Assembly (NCBI RefSeq): GCF_023822065.1 | Contig: NZ_CP084930.1 | Coordinates: 1,628,001 to 1,692,000 of the forward strand | Length of the DNA stretch: 64,000 nt | DNA from: Sphingomonas morindae | GTDB taxonomy: Bacteria; Pseudomonadota; Alphaproteobacteria; Sphingomonadales; Sphingomonadaceae | Direction of reading: 5' to 3' | Part shown: piece by piece, positions 41,767 through 51,500 of the stretch | Layout of the letters: every line of letters starts with the position of its first letter | Position numbering within the stretch: position 1 is the first letter of the stretch | The notes under the pieces: generated by a model | What the model was told of the DNA's origin: nothing | What the model saw: only the letters and a program-made list of their open reading frames with translations | Database searches by the model: none | Program-made: the position numbers and the translations under genes

Positions 41767-42108
41767 TTATTCGTAATCGGGGCCGACATTCTGGTTGCGC
41801 GCCGGGGCGGCGGCGGTGAGGCGCAGCGCCTCGGCCGACTGGGCGAGCGAGCCCATCTCGTCGACCGCGTCATCCTCGTCGATGCGGACGCGCTGCAGGC
41901 CCGACACGGCCGATTCGGACAGCATCTCGGGGGTGATCGTCTGGTCGGCGATCTCGCGCAGCGCGACCACCGGGTTTTTATCGCGATCGCGATCGATGGT
42001 AAGCTCCGCGCCGCCGGAAATCTGGCGCGCGCGGTGGGCCGCGAGCAGCACCAGATCGAAGCGGTTCGAAATCTTGTCGACGCAATCCTCGACGGTGACG
42101 CGCGCCAT
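41767..42108 (-). CDS. rpoZ: RNA polymerase omega subunit
   Basis: Small subunit that aids assembly of the beta-prime subunit. The 113-residue protein begins [20 protein letters not shown] and has [20 protein letters not shown] and [15 protein letters not shown], the conserved omega core, followed by an acidic C-terminal extension ([13 protein letters not shown]) common in alphaproteobacteria. The gene precedes rel in the same direction but the HxlR gene lies between. A promoter candidate is at 42153-42181. Confidence 0.96.
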   Translation of the reverse strand: MARVTVEDCVDKISNRFDLVLLAAHRARQISGGAELTIDRDRDKNPVVALREIADQTITPEMLSESAVSGLQRVRIDEDDAVDEMGSLAQSAEALRLTAAAPARNQNVGPDYE

Positions 42109-42152
42109 GGGGGCTCCGTTGTCTTGGCAGCAGGGCTGTCGGAAAGCCCAGC

Positions 42153-42181
42153 CGATTAGAGGCAGGGGCGGCGCGAGTCAA
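42153..42181 (-). promoter_or_regulatory. Candidate rpoZ promoter
   Basis: On the minus strand TTGACT (42176-42181) is a good -35. Either TCTAAT (42155-42160, 15-base spacer) or TAATCG (42153-42158, 17-base spacer) could be the -10. The rpoZ ATG is about 45 bases downstream. Confidence 0.5.
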
Positions 42182-42230
42182 GAATAGCCTGGCCTTGCCA
42201 TGCCGGGCGGGGGCCGGGCAGAGCAGGGCC

Positions 42231-43400
42231 ATGACCATGGACGGCCCCCGCTTCGCCATCGATGGCACCGATCTCCGCCTGCTCGCCCAGGCCGAGGCGC
42301 AGCGCGCGGCGCTGCTGGCGCTGATCGCGGGCGCGCGGCGGACGCTCCGGCTCCTCTATTATATCTATGCCGATGACGGCACGGGCATCGCCGTGCGCGA
42401 CGCGCTGATCGCTGCCGCCGCGCGCGGGGTGCGGGTGTGGTTGCTGGTGGACGGGTTCGGCAGCGCCGACACGGCGGACGATTTCTTCGCGCCGCTCCAG
42501 GCGGCGGGCGGCCGCATCTGCCGCTTCCTGCCGCGCTTCGGCCGCCGCTATCTGCTGCGCAACCACCAGAAGATGGCGATCGCGGACGAGGCCCAAGCGC
42601 TGATCGGCGGATTCAACATCGCCGATGCCTATTTCGCCGGGCCGGAGGCGGATGGCTGGCGCGATTTCGGTGCGGTCGTCGCCGGCCGGCCGGTGCGCTA
42701 CCTCGCCCGCTATTTCGATGCGGTGTTCGGCTGGGCGGCGCTGCCGCGGGCGCCGATCGGCCGGCTGCGGCGCATCATCCGCCGCTACAGCCAGCGGCGC
42801 GGCCGGGTGCGTTGGGTGATGGGCGGCCCCACGCGCCGGCTCAGCCCCTGGGCGCGCGCGGTGGCGCACGATATTCAGCACGGCCGGCGACTGGATCTGA
42901 TCGCCGCCTATTTCGCACCCAATTTCGGCCTGTTGCGCCGGATCGGCCGGCTGGCGCGGCGGCATGGCGCGGTGCGGATCGTCACCGCCGCGCGATCCGA
43001 CAACGCCACCACCATCGCGGCGGCGCGCCACACCTATCGGCGGCTGCTCCGGCGCGGCGCGCGGGTGTTCGAATATCAGCCGGCGCGGCTCCACACCAAG
43101 CTCTTCGTGATCGACGACATCGTCTATCTCGGCTCGGCCAATTGCGACATGCGCAGCCTCTATCTCAATTGCGAGCTGATGCTGCGCATCGAGGATGGCG
43201 CGCTCGCGGCGCATCTGCGCGGCTATGTCGATGGCGAGGTGGCGGCGAGCCGCGAGGCGCGGCTGGATCTGCTGCGCGCCCGCGCCGGCTGGTGGACGCG
43301 GCTGCGCTGGTCCTTCGCCTATTTTCTCGTCGCGATCGTGGATTTCACCGTCACCCGGCGGCTCAACCTGGCCGCCGGCAGCGACGCGATCGCCGATTGA
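42231..43400 (+). CDS. Phospholipase D superfamily protein, cardiolipin synthase-like
   Basis: Probable cardiolipin synthase of the two-HKD-motif type, condensing phosphatidylglycerol or making other phosphatidyl transfers at the inner membrane. The 389-residue product has HKD motif 1 in NHQKMAIADEAQALIGGFN (His112) and motif 2 in RLHTKLFVIDDIVYLGSAN (His288). No N-terminal membrane pair as in long ClsA, so closer to ClsB-type soluble or peripheral enzymes; a C-terminal hydrophobic segment (FAYFLVAIVDFTV) may anchor it. Convergent with a lipid methyltransferase-like gene. Confidence 0.88.
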   Translation: MTMDGPRFAIDGTDLRLLAQAEAQRAALLALIAGARRTLRLLYYIYADDGTGIAVRDALIAAAARGVRVWLLVDGFGSADTADDFFAPLQAAGGRICRFLPRFGRRYLLRNHQKMAIADEAQALIGGFNIADAYFAGPEADGWRDFGAVVAGRPVRYLARYFDAVFGWAALPRAPIGRLRRIIRRYSQRRGRVRWVMGGPTRRLSPWARAVAHDIQHGRRLDLIAAYFAPNFGLLRRIGRLARRHGAVRIVTAARSDNATTIAAARHTYRRLLRRGARVFEYQPARLHTKLFVIDDIVYLGSANCDMRSLYLNCELMLRIEDGALAAHLRGYVDGEVAASREARLDLLRARAGWWTRLRWSFAYFLVAIVDFTVTRRLNLAAGSDAIAD

Positions 43401-43410
43401 GCCGCGCGGA

Positions 43411-44037
43411 TCAGGCCACCGCGTCGCGGCGGAACCACCAGAGCTGCGCGGGCGGCACGTTCCGCCACTCAAAGGCATGGTCCACCCGGTCGAAATAGGG
43501 GGCGATGATGCCGCGCACCTTGGGATGGAACTGGTACACCAGAAAGGCGCCGCCCGGCTTCAGCGCATCGGCGGTGGCCTTGGCGATGGCGGGCCCCACG
43601 CCCGGCGGCAGGGTCGAGAAGGGCAGGCCGGAAATCACGTAATCGGCATGGTCGAAGCCCAGCCGTTCCAGCACCGTGCCGATATCGGCGGCCGAGCCAT
43701 GGACGATGTGGAGCCGCGAATCCGAGATCGAGCGCTTCAGATAGTCGCAGAATTCCGGATTGGTATCGATGGTGATCAGCGTCGCGTCGGGCGCCAGCCG
43801 GTCCAGGATCGGGCGGGTGAAGGTGCCCACGCCCGGCCCATATTCCACGAACACCTTGGTCGCGGCCCAGTCCACCGGCGCCAGCATCCGGTCGATCAGC
43901 GTGCGCGACGACGGGATGATCGAGCCGACCATCACGGGATGTTTCAGGAAGCCGCGAAAGAACATCGCCATCGGATGCGGCGCGCGGCGCACGCGGCGGG
44001 AACGGTCGGCGGTGCGCTCGGCGGGAAATCCGGTCAT
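43411..44037 (-). CDS. SAM-dependent methyltransferase, phospholipid N-methyltransferase (PmtA)-like
   Basis: Class I methyltransferase of 208 residues. AdoMet-binding motif I is VFVEYGPGVGTFTRPILDRL (about 63-82), followed by the acidic loop TLITIDTNPEFCDYL. The late block FDRVDHAFEWRNVPPAQLWW resembles rhizobial/rhodobacterial PmtA enzymes that turn phosphatidylethanolamine into phosphatidylcholine. Some relatives are annotated as rRNA adenine methyltransferases from the shared fold; the neighbouring cardiolipin synthase-like gene favours a lipid role. Start ATG preceded by GGAG. Confidence 0.8.
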   Translation of the reverse strand: MTGFPAERTADRSRRVRRAPHPMAMFFRGFLKHPVMVGSIIPSSRTLIDRMLAPVDWAATKVFVEYGPGVGTFTRPILDRLAPDATLITIDTNPEFCDYLKRSISDSRLHIVHGSAADIGTVLERLGFDHADYVISGLPFSTLPPGVGPAIAKATADALKPGGAFLVYQFHPKVRGIIAPYFDRVDHAFEWRNVPPAQLWWFRRDAVA

Positions 44038-44165
44038 GCTGTCTCCACTCAGGGGCTCGGCCCTCGCCACAGCGTTGGCGCGGTGCGCGCCCGAACGCAA
44101 GCGGCCAGAACGGCCGAACGGGGAAATGAGTCGCATCGCCCGCGCCGCGTCGCGGCCTTCGGCGC

Positions 44166-45530
44166 TCAACCGGCGGCGCCGAGGCGGCGTTCCATCTCCT
44201 CCAGCGGCACGCCCTTGGTCTCGGGGAAGACCAGCGCCACCACCACCAGCTGCACCACCATGCAGGCGGCGAAGAAGAAGAAGGGCGCGCCGGCCGACCA
44301 GGCCGCGATCGGCGGGAAGATGGCGGCGATCACGGCATTGGCGCCCCAATGGGTGGAGGCGCCGATCGCCGCGCCGCGCGCGCGCACCTCGGTCGGGAAG
44401 ATTTCCGAGATATAGACCCAGATCACCGCGCCCGTGCTGGGGGCGAAGAAGAGGATGAAGCCGATCAGCGCGAACAGCACCAGCCCCGAGGGCAGCACCC
44501 CGATCAGCGAGAGGCCGCCGATGGTGAGCGACGCCGCCATGCCGGCCGATCCGATCAGCAGCAGCGTCTTGCGGCCCAGCCGGTCGATCAGCGCCATGCC
44601 CAGCAGCGTGAACACCATGTTGACCACGCCGATGATGATCGCCTGGAGATCGGGCGAGAGCGGGCTGTGCGAACGCGCGAATATGTCGTTCAGATAATAG
44701 AGGAAGGCGTTGATGCCCGAGAGCTGGTTGAAGCCCGCGACGAGGATGGCGAGCAGGATCGGCCGGGCGTGCCGCCGCCACGAGAGCCGGCCCGCGCCCG
44801 CCGCGCCGCCCGCGTCGCGCGCCGCCGCCGCAATTTCCGCGCGCGCGGCCTCGTCGCCCAGGCCGATATAGCGGAACGCCGCGCGCGCCTCCTCGGGGCG
44901 GCCCTGCGCCACCAGCCAGCGCGGCGAATGCGGGATGCGGAAGAGCAGCAGCAGGAAGAGCAGCGCGGGCGCCGCCGCCACGCCCAGCTTCCAGCGCCAC
45001 GCGGCCTCGCCCGGATCCAGCCCCGCGATCACCGCGTTCGAGACATAGGCGACGAGGATGCCGAGGATGACGTTGAACTGGAACATGGCCACCAGCGTGC
45101 CGCGCCGCGCCGGCGGCGCGATCTCGGAGATGTAGACGGGCGCCAGCACCGAGGAGCCGCCCACCGCCAGGCCGCACAGCAGGCGGAAGCCCACCAGCGC
45201 GCCCCAGTTCCAGGCGAGCGCGCTGCCGATGCCGGCGATCACGTAGAAGAGCGCGAGCACGCGCAGCGTATCGCGGCTGCCATAGCGGTCGCCCGGCTTG
45301 CCGGCGAGCAGCGCGCCCGCCAGCGTGCCCCACAGCGCCGCCGAAACGGTGATGCCGAGCCAGGTGGGGCTCAGCGCATAGGCGCGGGTCAGCGCCTCGG
45401 TGGTGCCGGAGATCACCGCGGTATCGAAGCCGAACAGCAGGCCGGCGAGCGCGGCGGTGGCGATGCAGGCGGCGAGGCCCGGCTGGAGCAGCGAGGGCGA
45501 TGCCCCGCCTGCGCTATCGGTGGTCGCCAT
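44166..45530 (-). CDS. MFS sugar porter (sugar:H+ symporter)
   Basis: Inner membrane importer of the sugar porter family, 454 residues and 12 helices. Signatures: LLFGFDTAVISGTTEALTRA in TM1, the GDRYGSRDTLR loop, PVYISEIAPPARRGTLVAMF, FNQLSGINAFLYYLNDIF in TM7, IDRLGRKTLLLIGSAGM and WVYISEIFPTEVRARGAAIG, with the ending PETKGVPLEEMERR. These are typical of XylE/GalP/GlcP-type symporters, but sugar identity cannot be read. There is no sugar kinase next to it. Divergent from the HerA-like ATPase gene with 139 bases between. Confidence 0.93.
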   Translation of the reverse strand: MATTDSAGGASPSLLQPGLAACIATAALAGLLFGFDTAVISGTTEALTRAYALSPTWLGITVSAALWGTLAGALLAGKPGDRYGSRDTLRVLALFYVIAGIGSALAWNWGALVGFRLLCGLAVGGSSVLAPVYISEIAPPARRGTLVAMFQFNVILGILVAYVSNAVIAGLDPGEAAWRWKLGVAAAPALLFLLLLFRIPHSPRWLVAQGRPEEARAAFRYIGLGDEAARAEIAAAARDAGGAAGAGRLSWRRHARPILLAILVAGFNQLSGINAFLYYLNDIFARSHSPLSPDLQAIIIGVVNMVFTLLGMALIDRLGRKTLLLIGSAGMAASLTIGGLSLIGVLPSGLVLFALIGFILFFAPSTGAVIWVYISEIFPTEVRARGAAIGASTHWGANAVIAAIFPPIAAWSAGAPFFFFAACMVVQLVVVALVFPETKGVPLEEMERRLGAAG

Positions 45531-45669
45531 GCCGTCTCCGTCTCACCCTGAATTCTGGAAGCCATAGGGCCAAGCGGCGGGTCCCGCCAGCACCCCCTTC
45601 CACCATGCGCTTGTGGATAAAGCGCGCGCGCCGGTTGCGGTGCGGCGGCGATGGCGCCACATCGGCGCC

Positions 45670-47124
45670 ATGACCGTCGCCGTCGATATGGGCACCGGGC
45701 CGGACGGGGCCGCCGCCGCCGTGGATCTCGAGGAACTGCTCGCCACCCGTCTGCTCGTCCAGGGCAATTCGGGCTCGGGCAAGTCGCATCTGCTGCGCCG
45801 CCTGCTCGAAGGCAGCGCGCCCTGGGTGCAGCAGGTGGTGATCGATCCCGAAGGCGATTTCGTCACGCTGGCGGATCGCTTCGGCCATGTCGCGGTGGAT
45901 GGCGGCGCGCATAGCGAGGCCGAGCTGCGCCGCGTCGCCGAGCGCATCCGCGAGCATCGCGTCTCGGTGGTGCTGAGCCTGGAGGGGCTCGATGCCGAGG
46001 GGCAGATGCGCGCCGCCGCCACCTTCCTCAACACGCTGTTCGATGCGCCGCGCGATCATTGGTTCCCCGCGCTGGTGGTGGTGGACGAGGCGCAGCTCTT
46101 CGCCCCCGCCGTCGCCGGCGAGGTATCGGACGAGGTGCGCCGTCTCTCGCTGGGCGCGATGACCAACCTGATGTGCCGCGGGCGCAAGCGCGGCCTGGCC
46201 GGGGTGATCGCCACGCAGCGGCTCGCCAAGCTCGCCAAGAATGTCGCGGCCGAAGCCTCCAACTTCCTCATGGGCCGCACCTTCCTCGATATTGACATGG
46301 CCCGCGCGGCCGATCTTCTGGGGCTGGAGCGGCGCCAGGCCGAGCAGTTCCGCGATCTCGCGCGCGGCCATTTCGTGGCGCTCGGCCCGGCCTTGGCGCG
46401 GCGCCCCCTGCCGATCCGCATCGGCCCGGTGGAAACCGCCGCGCGCAGCGCCTCGCCCAAGCTGATGCCGCTGCCCCAGGCCCCGCGCGAGGCGGCGCAG
46501 GCGCTGCTCTTCCAGTTCGACGAGCCGGCCGAGCCGCGCCCCGCGCCGCCGCCCGCCGCGCCGCGCCCGAGCATGGACGAATTGCTGCGCAGCATAGAGG
46601 TGCGCGAGGAGGAGCCCGCGCGCGCCGGCCGACCCGAACCCGCGCCCGATCAGGCGCGCGCGATCGTCGCCACCTGCCTCGCCGAGCTGATCGCCGACGA
46701 GGGCGAAAGCTTCCGCCCCGCCGCCATGCTGTTCCAGGATTTCGGCGTGCGCTGCCGGATGCGCGGCCTCGCCGATCCGGGGCTCGATCTCGCCGGCTTC
46801 CGCACCCGCCTGTCGCTCGCCCGCGCCGGCCTGTTCGAGGGGATCGCCGAAGGCGACGCCATCGCCGAGGCGGCGCGCGAGGCCGATCTCCTGCCCGAGG
46901 ACGCGCGCGGCGTGTTCCTCACCATCGCCCGCGCCGCGCTCGAGAACCAGCCGACGCCGAGCGACGAGGCGCTGGCGCGCGTCTATGGCACCCATTCCAC
47001 CGGGCGGCTGCGGCGGCTGCTCGCCTATCTCGAGGGCCAGGGCGCGATCGTGACGCGCACCGATCTGCGCGGCGGCCGCGCCATCGCCCTGCCGGCGCTC
47101 GGCTGGACGACGGCGGTCGCCTGA
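45670..47124 (+). CDS. HerA-like (DUF87) ATPase
   Basis: ATP-binding protein of the HerA/DUF87 helicase group, 484 residues. Walker A GNSGSGKSHL at 32-41, Walker B ALVVVDEAQLF at about 134-144, and the sensor-like MTNLMCRGRKRGLAGVIATQ then RLAKNVAAEASNF follow. After a Pro/Ala-rich linker (about 285-315) there is a C-terminal region of about 180 residues with no family I can name. HerA normally works with the NurA nuclease in DNA end resection, but no nurA gene is beside it. I start at MTVAVDMGTG; an in-frame GTG at 45613 would add 19 residues. Confidence 0.82.
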   Translation: MTVAVDMGTGPDGAAAAVDLEELLATRLLVQGNSGSGKSHLLRRLLEGSAPWVQQVVIDPEGDFVTLADRFGHVAVDGGAHSEAELRRVAERIREHRVSVVLSLEGLDAEGQMRAAATFLNTLFDAPRDHWFPALVVVDEAQLFAPAVAGEVSDEVRRLSLGAMTNLMCRGRKRGLAGVIATQRLAKLAKNVAAEASNFLMGRTFLDIDMARAADLLGLERRQAEQFRDLARGHFVALGPALARRPLPIRIGPVETAARSASPKLMPLPQAPREAAQALLFQFDEPAEPRPAPPPAAPRPSMDELLRSIEVREEEPARAGRPEPAPDQARAIVATCLAELIADEGESFRPAAMLFQDFGVRCRMRGLADPGLDLAGFRTRLSLARAGLFEGIAEGDAIAEAAREADLLPEDARGVFLTIARAALENQPTPSDEALARVYGTHSTGRLRRLLAYLEGQGAIVTRTDLRGGRAIALPALGWTTAVA

Positions 47125-47130
47125 GCGTGA

Positions 47131-47508
47131 TCAGCGCCGGCGCGGCGCGGGCGGCGGCGCGGGTTCGGGCTTCATCGCCACGCAGGCGGGCAGCTTGAGC
47201 GCCGCCATGTCGGCGCAGCCCCGCACCTGCACCGATCCGTCCGGCCCGGTGAAGACGGCATAGTCGCCGCCCGGCACGCAGCGCACCTGCCAGAAGCCGA
47301 GATTGCCATATTGGCCGCGATCCACGCTCTGCGCGAGTCGGCCGCAGCGCTGGTTCGCCAGCGTCACCGCGCGACGCAGCGCGCCGGCACGGTCGGCCGG
47401 CGAGAGCGCGCGCAGCTGCGCGTTGAAGGCGTTGGGACGCGGTGGCGGCGCGGCAAGCGCGGGCGCGCTGAGCAGCAGGGCGGCGGCGCAGGCGGCTATG
47501 GAACGCAC
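47131..47508 (-). CDS. Small secreted protein of unknown function, 125 residues
   Basis: No family recognised. Signal peptide MRSIAACAAALLLSAPALAA, then a Pro-rich start, a helical segment (ALRRAVTLANQRCGRLAQSV) and a central QYGNLGFWQVRCVPGGDYAVF region. Three further cysteines (NQRCG, QVRCV, RGCAD, ACVAM hold four in the mature part) suggest disulfides, and the C-terminus is a Pro/Lys/Arg tail. Convergent with the HerA-like ATPase, 6 bases apart, and divergent from the next small gene. Confidence 0.7.
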   Translation of the reverse strand: MRSIAACAAALLLSAPALAAPPPRPNAFNAQLRALSPADRAGALRRAVTLANQRCGRLAQSVDRGQYGNLGFWQVRCVPGGDYAVFTGPDGSVQVRGCADMAALKLPACVAMKPEPAPPPAPRRR

Positions 47509-47581
47509 GGATCGATCCTCCTATGGCGTGGGTCTGCGATAAACGCGCGAGCGAGCGGTACAAGGCAGGAAAGGAGCGCGG

Positions 47582-47809
47582 ATGACGGACGACACGGCGG
47601 AGACGGACGCGGCGGCCGCATCGCCCCGACGCGCCCGGGCACGCGCGGCGATCGCCGGCGGACGCGATCTCGGCCGGCGCGCCGCGATCGCGGTAACCCG
47701 CGCGGCGACGGACAATAGCGCGCTGACCGCGCTCGCGCTGGGCGCCGCCGTCGCCGCCGCGGGCTGGCTGCTGGTCGGCCGGCGTGGCCGGGACCGGCGC
47801 GATCCATGA
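47582..47809 (+). CDS. Small single-pass membrane protein of unknown function, 75 residues
   Basis: No family recognised. An N-terminal Ala/Arg-rich cytoplasmic part is followed by a C-terminal hydrophobic helix (ALTALALGAAVAAAGWLLVG, about residues 47-66) and a basic end RRGRDRRDP. AAGGAG just before the ATG makes translation likely. The stop overlaps the start of the endonuclease/exonuclease/phosphatase gene (ATGA), so the two are coupled. Confidence 0.7.
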   Translation: MTDDTAETDAAAASPRRARARAAIAGGRDLGRRAAIAVTRAATDNSALTALALGAAVAAAGWLLVGRRGRDRRDP

Positions 47810-48504
47810 CCCCGGTCAAGGTCGTCAGCTACAATATCCGCAAGGCGGTCGGCACCGATCGCCAGCGCCGGCCGGAGCGCATCCTCGCCGTGCTGGCCGA
47901 GCTTGATGCCGACATTGTCGTGCTGCAGGAGGCCGATCGCCGGCTCGGCGCGCGGCTCTCGGCGCTGCCCTTCGAGCTGCTCGGCCAGTGCGGCTGGCGG
48001 CCCGTGCCCTATGACATCCGCCCGGGCGGCCTGGGCTGGCACGGCAATGCCGTGCTGGTCCGCTCGCGCGTCGAGATCCTGAGCTTCCGTCCGCTCGATC
48101 TGCCGGTGCTCGAGCCGCGCGGCGCGGTGATGGCGGAGCTGGCGGTGCACGGGCTCGCGCTGCGGGTGGTGGGCATGCATCTGGATCTCTCGGGCCTGTG
48201 GCGGCGGCGCCAGGCGCGCGCGGTGATCGGCCATGTCGAGGCCTGTGCCGCGCCGCTGCCCACCGTGCTGATGGGCGATCTCAACGAGTGGAGCCTGGCC
48301 GGCGGCTGCCTGCGCGATTTCACCGATCATTTCCACTTCGCGCCCACGCCCGCCAGCTTCCACGCGCGCCGGCCGGTGGCGCGGCTCGATCGCATCATGA
48401 CCACGCCCGATCTCAGCGTGCTGGATTGCGGCGTCCACCGCACCGCGCTGGCGGCGCGGGCCTCCGATCATCTGCCGATCTGGGCGACGCTGGCGCCGCG
48501 CTGA
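47806..48504 (+). CDS. Endonuclease/exonuclease/phosphatase family protein
   Basis: Metal-dependent phosphodiesterase or phosphatase of the EEP (DNase I-like) fold, 232 residues, cytoplasmic. Motifs in order: VVSYNIRKAVG, VLQEADRRLG (metal-binding Glu), HGNAVLVRS, MGDLNEWSL (Asp/Asn pair), VARLDRIMTT and the catalytic SDHLPIWA His at the end. Substrate could be DNA, a phosphoinositide-like lipid or another phosphodiester. Coupled to the 75-residue membrane protein, and convergent with tamB across a GC hairpin. Confidence 0.9.
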   Translation: MTPVKVVSYNIRKAVGTDRQRRPERILAVLAELDADIVVLQEADRRLGARLSALPFELLGQCGWRPVPYDIRPGGLGWHGNAVLVRSRVEILSFRPLDLPVLEPRGAVMAELAVHGLALRVVGMHLDLSGLWRRRQARAVIGHVEACAAPLPTVLMGDLNEWSLAGGCLRDFTDHFHFAPTPASFHARRPVARLDRIMTTPDLSVLDCGVHRTALAARASDHLPIWATLAPR

Positions 48505-48513
48505 GCACCGGCC

Positions 48514-48552
48514 CGCCGCCGCCGCCGCCCGGCTGGACCGGCGGCGGCGGCG
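48514..48552. terminator. Hairpin between convergent EEP and tamB genes
   Basis: CGCCGCCGCCGCCG (48514-48527) pairs with CGGCGGCGGCGGCG (48539-48552), a 14-bp perfect stem with an 11-base loop, in the 54-base gap between convergent stops. No T-run follows. Confidence 0.45.
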
Positions 48553-48558
48553 CGCTCC

Positions 48559-51500
48559 TCAATATTGCTTGGAATAGCGCAGGCTGACGCTCGGCCCGAG
48601 ATAGCCGCCCGCCTGGCTGAGCAGGCTGAGCGCGCGCGACAGCGCGATCGTCAGCTGGGTCTGGGTGAAGCCGCGCGTATCCGAGATCACCTGCACATAG
48701 ATGTTGTTCGAGATATATTTCCCGGCCGAGAGCGCGGTGCCGCGCCCGGTCGTCTTGTCGGCGCCGAGCACCGAGAGATTGTCGAGGCCCGAGGCGCCGC
48801 GCAGCTTGCCCAGCGGATTGAGCCCGCCCCCGCCCGAGCCGCGCAGCGAGTTGAGCGCGGCGGCGAGCTGAAGCGCCTGGGTGGGCGTGAGCGACGTCAC
48901 CGAGGTGCCGAACAGCAGCCGCGACAGCACCTCGTCCTGCGGCAGCGTCGGGGTCGAGGTGAAGGTGATGCGCGGGCGCTGCGCCGTGCCGCCGATGTTG
49001 ATCGAAGCGGTCACGCCCTGCACCGTGGTGTCGGCGGTGATGTTAAGCTCGGGATCGAGCAGCGGGCCATGGAAGGTGACGGTGGACGTGTCCGCCAGCG
49101 TCAGCCGCCGTCCGGCGAAGCTGTAGCTGCCGCGCACCACCTGCAGCTTGCCCGTCACCACCGGCGCGCCGGTGGTGCCGCCGACGCGCATGTCGGTCGA
49201 CCATTCGCTGTCCAGCCCCATGCCCTGCACGAAGATCTGGTTGTCGCCGCGGACATGGAGATCGAGCTTCCAGTTGCTCGGCGCTGGGCCGGCGGCGGCG
49301 GCGGGGCTGGCGGGCGCATCGCCCTTGCGGCGCACGCCGGTCAGCTCGGGCACTTCGGCGGCGCCCTGGCGCACGATCTGGTAGCGCACCTCGGCCAGCC
49401 GCAGATCGCCCTTGATGAGGCCGCCCGCCGCGCGCGAATTGGTGACGGCGATGCTCCCGCTCACCCGCGCGGCGGCGGCGTCGCTGTCGGCGAGCTGGGC
49501 ATTGTCGAGCGTCGCGGTGACGTTGATCGGGAAGCCGCCGGCGGCATCGATGCCGACCGCGCCGCGCGCCTGCACGCTGCCATCGCCCGCCTTGCCCTGC
49601 AGCCGGTTGAGCACGAACTGGCTCTGCGTGAAGCGACCGTCCAGCTGGATGTCGGACACGGTCGTGCCATAGGTCTGGTTCTCGTAGCGGAGCTGGTTGG
49701 CGCGCACCACGCCGACCAGGCGCGGCTGATCCAGCCGCCCGCCGAAATCGGCGCCGATCGCGATCGGGCCGGCCACGGTCTGGCCGGCGATGCCGGTCAG
49801 CGTCCACAGCACCTCGGCCGGGCCATTGTAGCGGATGCCGCCGGAAAGCGGCGCCTGCATCAGCCTTGTGGTCCAGCCCGCGCTGCCGCCGGGAATCGGC
49901 GCCAGCCGCGCCTTCACCCGGCCGAGAATGGTGCCGCCGCGCCGCAGCAGCGCCGCCGCCTGTCCGCCCTGTGCGGGATCGAGCGTCGCCAGCAGCGCCA
50001 CGTCCACCGGATCGGACACGGTCAACGCGCCCGTGCGGGTGAAGCCGGCAATGTCGATCCGCGCGCGCGCGGTCGGCACGGCGGCGGCGCCGGCCATGGC
50101 GAGATCGAACGTGCCCGTCGCCTTGCCGCCGATGCCGAGCGTGGGGGCGAAGGCCTGGGCGATCGACAGGTCCATGCCCTGCATCGCGGCATGGGCCTGG
50201 ATGGTGTCGCCATAGCGGCCCGAGACGGTGATCTGGCCCTGCGGCAGCACGATTGTCGCCGGGGCGAGCAGATAGGCGCTGCCCTGACGCGTCGCGACGG
50301 CGGGCTGGGCGAGGCGGAAGGCGATGCCGTTGGCCGAGCCGCGCAGATTGGCGAGGATGCGCTGCGGGCTCAGCTGCGCCTGGGCGGCGATGTCGAAGGG
50401 CACGCCCGCGCTGCCGCGCGCGGTCAGCGCCACCGTGCCGCTGCCGGCGGCATAGCGGAAGCGCGCGCGCGCATCGCGCACCAGCGTCGTGCCGGTCCGC
50501 AGATCGACCAGCGCGAGCGATCCGGTGGCCGAAGGCCCGGCGGGCAGCAGCACGACGCTGGCATTGACCAGCCCCGAGCCGATCGTCACCGGCTGTCCGC
50601 CCGGCCCCGGCAGGCGCGCGCCGGCGGCGCGGAGCGCGATATCGGCGCGCTGGTTGGCGCCGGCGGCGGCGAGCCGCACCTGGCCGTTCAATCCCGATCC
50701 GGCGATGAACAGCGTTCCCGCGAACGGCCCCGCCGCGCTCTGCACGATCTGGCCGCGCGCGGTGATGCCGGCGATCAGCAGCTGCCGCAGATCGATCGCG
50801 AGCGGCCCTTGGCCGGCGCGCACCAGCGCATTGGCGGTGAACGCCCCATAGTCGGACTGGCCGTTGGCGCGGATCTCATAGCCGGCGCGGCTGCCCTCGA
50901 CCGTGGCGGTGAGCCCGGCCAGGCCGATCCCCACGCCCGGCCGCGCCGCGCGCAGCACGACATGGGGGTTGGCGATGGTGCCGGTCGCGTCCAGCGTGAA
51001 GGGGCCATAGGTGCGCGAGGCGCCCGCGCCCGAGAAGCGGAGCGCGCCGCTGGCGAGATTATAGGCGCCGTCGCCGCGCGTGATGTGGAAATCGGGCGCG
51101 TTCAGCCGCAAATTGGCCAGCGTCGCGCCGCGCCGGGGATCATAGCCGATATCGGCGGTGATCACGGCATTGCCGCCCAGCTGCTGGGCGAGCGTGGCGT
51201 TGGTGATCTTGCGGGTGACGACGCGCACCCGGCCCTTGATCCCGAAGCCGCCGCCCGGCGCCGTCACGAGCCGCGCGTCGGTGACGAGGTTGATCCGGCC
51301 GAGCCCGTTGACGGCGTAATCATTCACCCGGCCCTTGAGCGCGCCCGTATAGGTGCCCGTCTTGAGATCGGCGAGCACCAGCGCGGTGGCGTCGATCCGG
51401 TCCGAGCGCAGCTTCAGATTGTCGGAGAAGATCTGGCTGTTCTGATAGGCGATGTCGCCGTCGATGCGGATGTTGGTGACGAGCCCGCCGGCCGCCGCGT

